Positions 6,451 through 7,986 of a stretch of DNA of 7,986 nucleotides are shown here, in pieces. The stretch comes from an uncultured Lachnoclostridium sp. (GTDB lineage: Bacteria > Bacillota > Clostridia > Lachnospirales > Lachnospiraceae). The notes under the pieces are model-generated. The model had not been told where the DNA came from. It saw only the letters and a program-made list of their open reading frames with translations, and searched no databases. The translations under genes were made by a program, and so were the position numbers. The first letter of the stretch is position 1; each line of letters starts with the position of its first letter. The stretch spans positions 1 through 7,986 of the forward strand of contig CABQJX010000124.1 in assembly GCA_902464595.1 (NCBI GenBank). Reading direction: 5' to 3'.

Positions 6451-7469
6451 AAAACAGATGGGTTTTTCGCTTTTAGGGAAAAATCCGTTGTTACCAGTTC
6501 CTCATAGGGAACACGCTTCTTTAATTCACCAGCTTCCTCCAGGATATTTTGGAGCAGGTCAAAGCTTTCTTTCTGAAAGACTGTGTCCTCCTTCCAGGTA
6601 TCCTGTTTTTTATACCTTTCTACAATGCGTGTCAGCTGTTCAAGAGAGGTTTCCTTAAACTGAGGTTGAATGACCTGGGCAATCTCCTGGGCAGAGTGGG
6701 AATTTACATAGTCAAGCCCACGCTGGACTGCATTGGTAAATCCCTGGATCGCCTGGGGATTTTGGGCTAAAAATTCTTTTCTGGCACAGTAGGCCGTATA
6801 GGGAACGTAGCCGGATTCTTCTCCCAGGGAGGCAGCTACCCACCCCTTACCCTCCTGTTCCAGGGCGGTGGCGTATGGTTCAAATTCAACGGTATAATCC
6901 GCGTCGCTTCCGGAAAAGGCGGCGGCAGTCAGGCCAAATTGGATGCTCTGGTCGATGGTCAGATCCTTTTGAGGATCCAGACCGTGCTTTTTCAGAATAT
7001 ATTCAAAGACCATCTGGGGCATGCCGCCTTTACGTCCGCCTAATACTTTTTTCCCTTTTAAACCTTCCCAGGTGAAATCCGGCTCCGCTTCCCGGCCTAC
7101 CAGGAAATTGCCTGCCCGCTGGGTCAGCTGGGCAAATGTGACGGCAGGGTCGTCAGAGCCCTCCTGATACACGTAAATAGACGCCTCTGATCCCATAAAG
7201 CCAATCTGTGCATCACCTGAGATCAGGGAGGCCATGACCTTATCAGCTCCGCCTGCGTTTACCAAGGTCAGGTCAATGCCCTCCTCCTCAAAGTATCCAA
7301 GCTCAATGGCTGCATACTGGGGAGCATAGAAGATGGAGTGAGCCACTTCGTTTAGGACCAGGGGAACTGAAGATGAGGAACTGGGTGTTTTTTCGGAGCA
7401 TCCGCCGGTCAGGAGAGAAAGCATCACAGCGATGGCAGCAGCGGCAAAAGGGATTCTTTTCTTTTTCAT
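6447..7469 (-). CDS. Second NMT1/SsuA-like ABC substrate-binding lipoprotein
   Basis: The 340-residue lipoprotein is read toward the permease gene and overlaps it by 4 bp. The signal peptide (residues 1-23) is followed by C24 in LLTGGC; the -3 residue is Thr, slightly off the usual lipobox. A short Ser-rich linker (about 29-34) precedes the binding domain, which has the NMT1/THI5 pattern: HSIFYAPQYAAIELGYFEEEG (about 44-64), then LISGDAQIGFMGSE (82-95) and LKGKKVLGGRKGG (137-149). AGGAGG (7475-7480) lies 5 nt before the ATG. It is only distantly similar to the plus-strand binding protein (no shared long linker, no CC pair), so it is not a recent tandem duplicate. No ATPase or permease of its own is visible; it may share the neighbouring pair or belong to one outside the window. 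Ligand unknown. Confidence 0.9.
   Translation of the reverse strand: MKKKRIPFAAAAIAVMLSLLTGGCSEKTPSSSSSVPLVLNEVAHSIFYAPQYAAIELGYFEEEGIDLTLVNAGGADKVMASLISGDAQIGFMGSEASIYVYQEGSDDPAVTFAQLTQRAGNFLVGREAEPDFTWEGLKGKKVLGGRKGGMPQMVFEYILKKHGLDPQKDLTIDQSIQFGLTAAAFSGSDADYTVEFEPYATALEQEGKGWVAASLGEESGYVPYTAYCARKEFLAQNPQAIQGFTNAVQRGLDYVNSHSAQEIAQVIQPQFKETSLEQLTRIVERYKKQDTWKEDTVFQKESFDLLQNILEEAGELKKRVPYEELVTTDFSLKAKNPSVF
6449..6486 (-). terminator. Minus-strand terminator inside the end of the binding-protein gene
   Basis: On the minus strand, GGATTTTTC (6486-6478) pairs with GAAAAACCC (6468-6460) over 9 bp (one mismatch as written on this strand). The next five bases are ATCTG, and then T6 (6454-6449) runs into the TAG stop. 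The hairpin is thus made of the last codons of the gene. The stem is AT-rich and the gap to the T-run is longer than ideal, so strength is uncertain. The plus strand offers no comparable T-run for the permease transcript. Confidence 0.4.
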
Positions 7470-7492
7470 TAAAACCTCCTGAAATAGGGATC

Positions 7493-7573
7493 ACCGCCAG
7501 AGGACGGGAAGTATATCCCATTGCCCTTTGGCGGTATTGTCTTTTCTATAGTGTATTGCCCCGAAAAGGAAAT
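7493..7573 (-). promoter_or_regulatory. Probable promoter and structured leader of the minus-strand binding-protein gene
   Basis: On the minus strand a -10-like TATAGA (7550-7545) has only a poor -35 (TTTCCT, 7572-7567, 16-bp spacer). It would start transcription near 7538. The leader then begins almost at once with ACCGCCA (7535-7529), which pairs perfectly with TGGCGGT (7499-7493). The dyad continues inward as AGG/CCT past a one-base mismatch, and an inner hairpin GGGA/TCCC (7519-7506) sits inside. The ribosome binding site (7475-7480) is 13 bases beyond the stem and is not sequestered. I could not match it to a TPP, FMN, SAM or other riboswitch core. The rest of the gap (7574-7623) shows nothing I can support. 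Confidence 0.4.
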
Positions 7574-7623
7574 GGTGAATCCAATCTGAATTGAACTTAA
7601 TGGCTGACAAACAGGTGCGGCAA

Positions 7624-7676
7624 AAGAACGCTCATGATTCTCAATCGTGGGATCACGAGCGTTCTTCTTATTTTTT
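7624..7676. terminator. Strong, probably bidirectional intrinsic terminator
   Basis: AAGAACGCTC (7624-7633) pairs perfectly with GAGCGTTCTT (7657-7666). The stem continues past one A/C mismatch with TGAT/ATCA (7635-7638 with 7652-7655), closing a 13-nt loop. On the plus strand CTTATTTTTT follows (7667-7676); on the minus strand the stem runs into TTTT (7625-7622). It lies directly after the stop of the small minus-strand frame at 7668 and so probably ends the LysR transcript. No plus-strand gene nearby needs the stronger T-run. Confidence 0.8.
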
Positions 7677-7827
7677 CTGGCCTTCTTTTATAGCCATAGC
7701 GATTTTTCGTTTATGATGCTTTATTAAGGCATTTGCTTCTTGATCATTAAGTTTCAATATTCCTTTCCTCTAAGTTATCTCGATGTGCGATTGCAACGTT
7801 ATCAATGTTATTTTCACAAGCCCACAT
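7668..7827 (-). pseudogene. Small frameshifted hypothetical gene downstream of the LysR gene
   Basis: Two overlapping minus-strand frames read like halves of one protein. The first starts ATG at 7827, one base after the LysR stop, and gives 26 codons (begins MWACENNIDNV, includes AHRDNLEERN), stopping at 7747. The second, shifted by one base, reads LNDQEANALIKHHKRK and IAMAIKEGQKK to a TAA at 7668. Removing one base at 7755 joins them into about 52 residues with a smooth NI-KLNDQEA junction. Alternatively the second part is its own 29-residue gene with a TTG start at 7757 behind an AGAGGAAAGGA stretch. The protein is charged, with a basic C-terminus, no membrane segment and no family I recognise. 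The terminator follows immediately, which supports this being, or having been, the last gene of a transcript. Confidence 0.45.
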
Positions 7828-7828
7828 A

Positions 7829-7986
7829 TTATACCGGTAGTTCAATAAAAGAAACTAATTTTAATTTTTTTAAAAATTTTTCAGACGCTTTAGAAAACAC
7901 TTGATATTTTTTCCAAATGATATGCATACCCGCTTCTGTTTGCGGCGAAAGAGGTCGAAAACATAATTTATGATTTCCGCCAGTAT
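7829..7986 (-). CDS. LysR-type transcriptional regulator, C-terminal fragment (cut by window edge)
   Basis: Only the last 51 residues are present; the gene continues beyond the right edge, so the DNA-binding domain is not seen. The visible part resembles the end of a LysR substrate-binding domain: CFRPLSPQ, then MHIIWKKYQVFSKASEKFL, where a strand (IIW), a Lys-rich turn and a helix beginning S-x-A-x-x-F-L are the usual closing elements. It ends at TAA (7831-7829) after FIELPV. It is on the same strand as the binding-protein gene at 6447-7469 but is separated from it by a strong terminator, so the two are not one operon. Target genes are unknown. The call rests on pattern recognition of a short fragment. 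Confidence 0.65.
   Translation of the reverse strand, partial: TGGNHKLCFRPLSPQTEAGMHIIWKKYQVFSKASEKFLKKLKLVSFIELPV

Noticed and set aside
7471..7540. TPP or FMN riboswitch upstream of the minus-strand binding-protein gene
   Set aside because: The NMT1/THI5-like protein made this worth checking, but the CUGAGA core and GAACCUGAUC-type element of TPP and the FMN core are not present.
7828..7833. Perfect TATAAT on the minus strand as a promoter for the small frame
   Set aside because: It is formed by the last Val codon and stop of the LysR gene, and no -35 element is found 16-18 bp upstream.

Overview
The window looks like ordinary chromosomal DNA from a low-to-middle GC anaerobic Firmicute, most likely a Lachnospiraceae or clostridial gut-type species. 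The evidence is strong AGGAGG-type ribosome binding sites, short intergenic gaps, substrate-binding lipoproteins with a long Thr/Glu/Ala-rich linker, and a LysR C-terminus of clostridial character. This placement is inferred from style, not from a marker gene.

Layout, left to right. Positions 1-179 hold two copies (the second partial) of a non-coding, hairpin-rich repeat with a 114-bp period. A good sigma-A-like promoter (209-237) then drives a HIT-family nucleotide-binding protein (341-781), closely followed by a secreted D-alanyl-D-alanine carboxypeptidase (865-2088). A 225-bp intergenic region follows with dense CAATT/ATTG symmetry, including two ATTG-N7-CAAT boxes exactly 30 bp apart. It precedes a four-gene plus-strand cluster: a PatB/MalY-type PLP enzyme (probable cystathionine beta-lyase, 2314-3477), and then the ATPase (3554-4336), substrate-binding lipoprotein (4455-5651) and permease (5689-6450) of a NitT/TauT (SsuABC-like) ABC importer. 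The permease runs tail-to-tail, with a 4-bp overlap, into a second NMT1/SsuA-type binding lipoprotein on the minus strand (6447-7469). To its right are a structured leader, a strong hairpin terminator (7624-7676), a small frameshifted reading frame (7668-7827), and the C-terminus of a LysR-type regulator cut by the window edge (7829-7986).

How the genes may work together: a C-S lyase-type PLP enzyme next to an SsuABC-like importer suggests uptake of a small, possibly sulfur-containing compound and release of its sulfur, or amino-acid sulfur salvage. The ATTG-N7-CAAT boxes obey the T-N11-A rule of LysR operators, which fits a LysR-controlled sulfur operon, but no regulator is demonstrably linked to them. 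The substrate cannot be read from the sequence. I see no CRISPR array, insertion sequence, tRNA, rRNA or defence island, and no clearly novel multi-gene system. The items most worth a second look are non-coding: the structured repeat at the left edge, the operator-like boxes, the large hairpin upstream of the binding-protein gene, and the small frameshifted gene behind the LysR gene.
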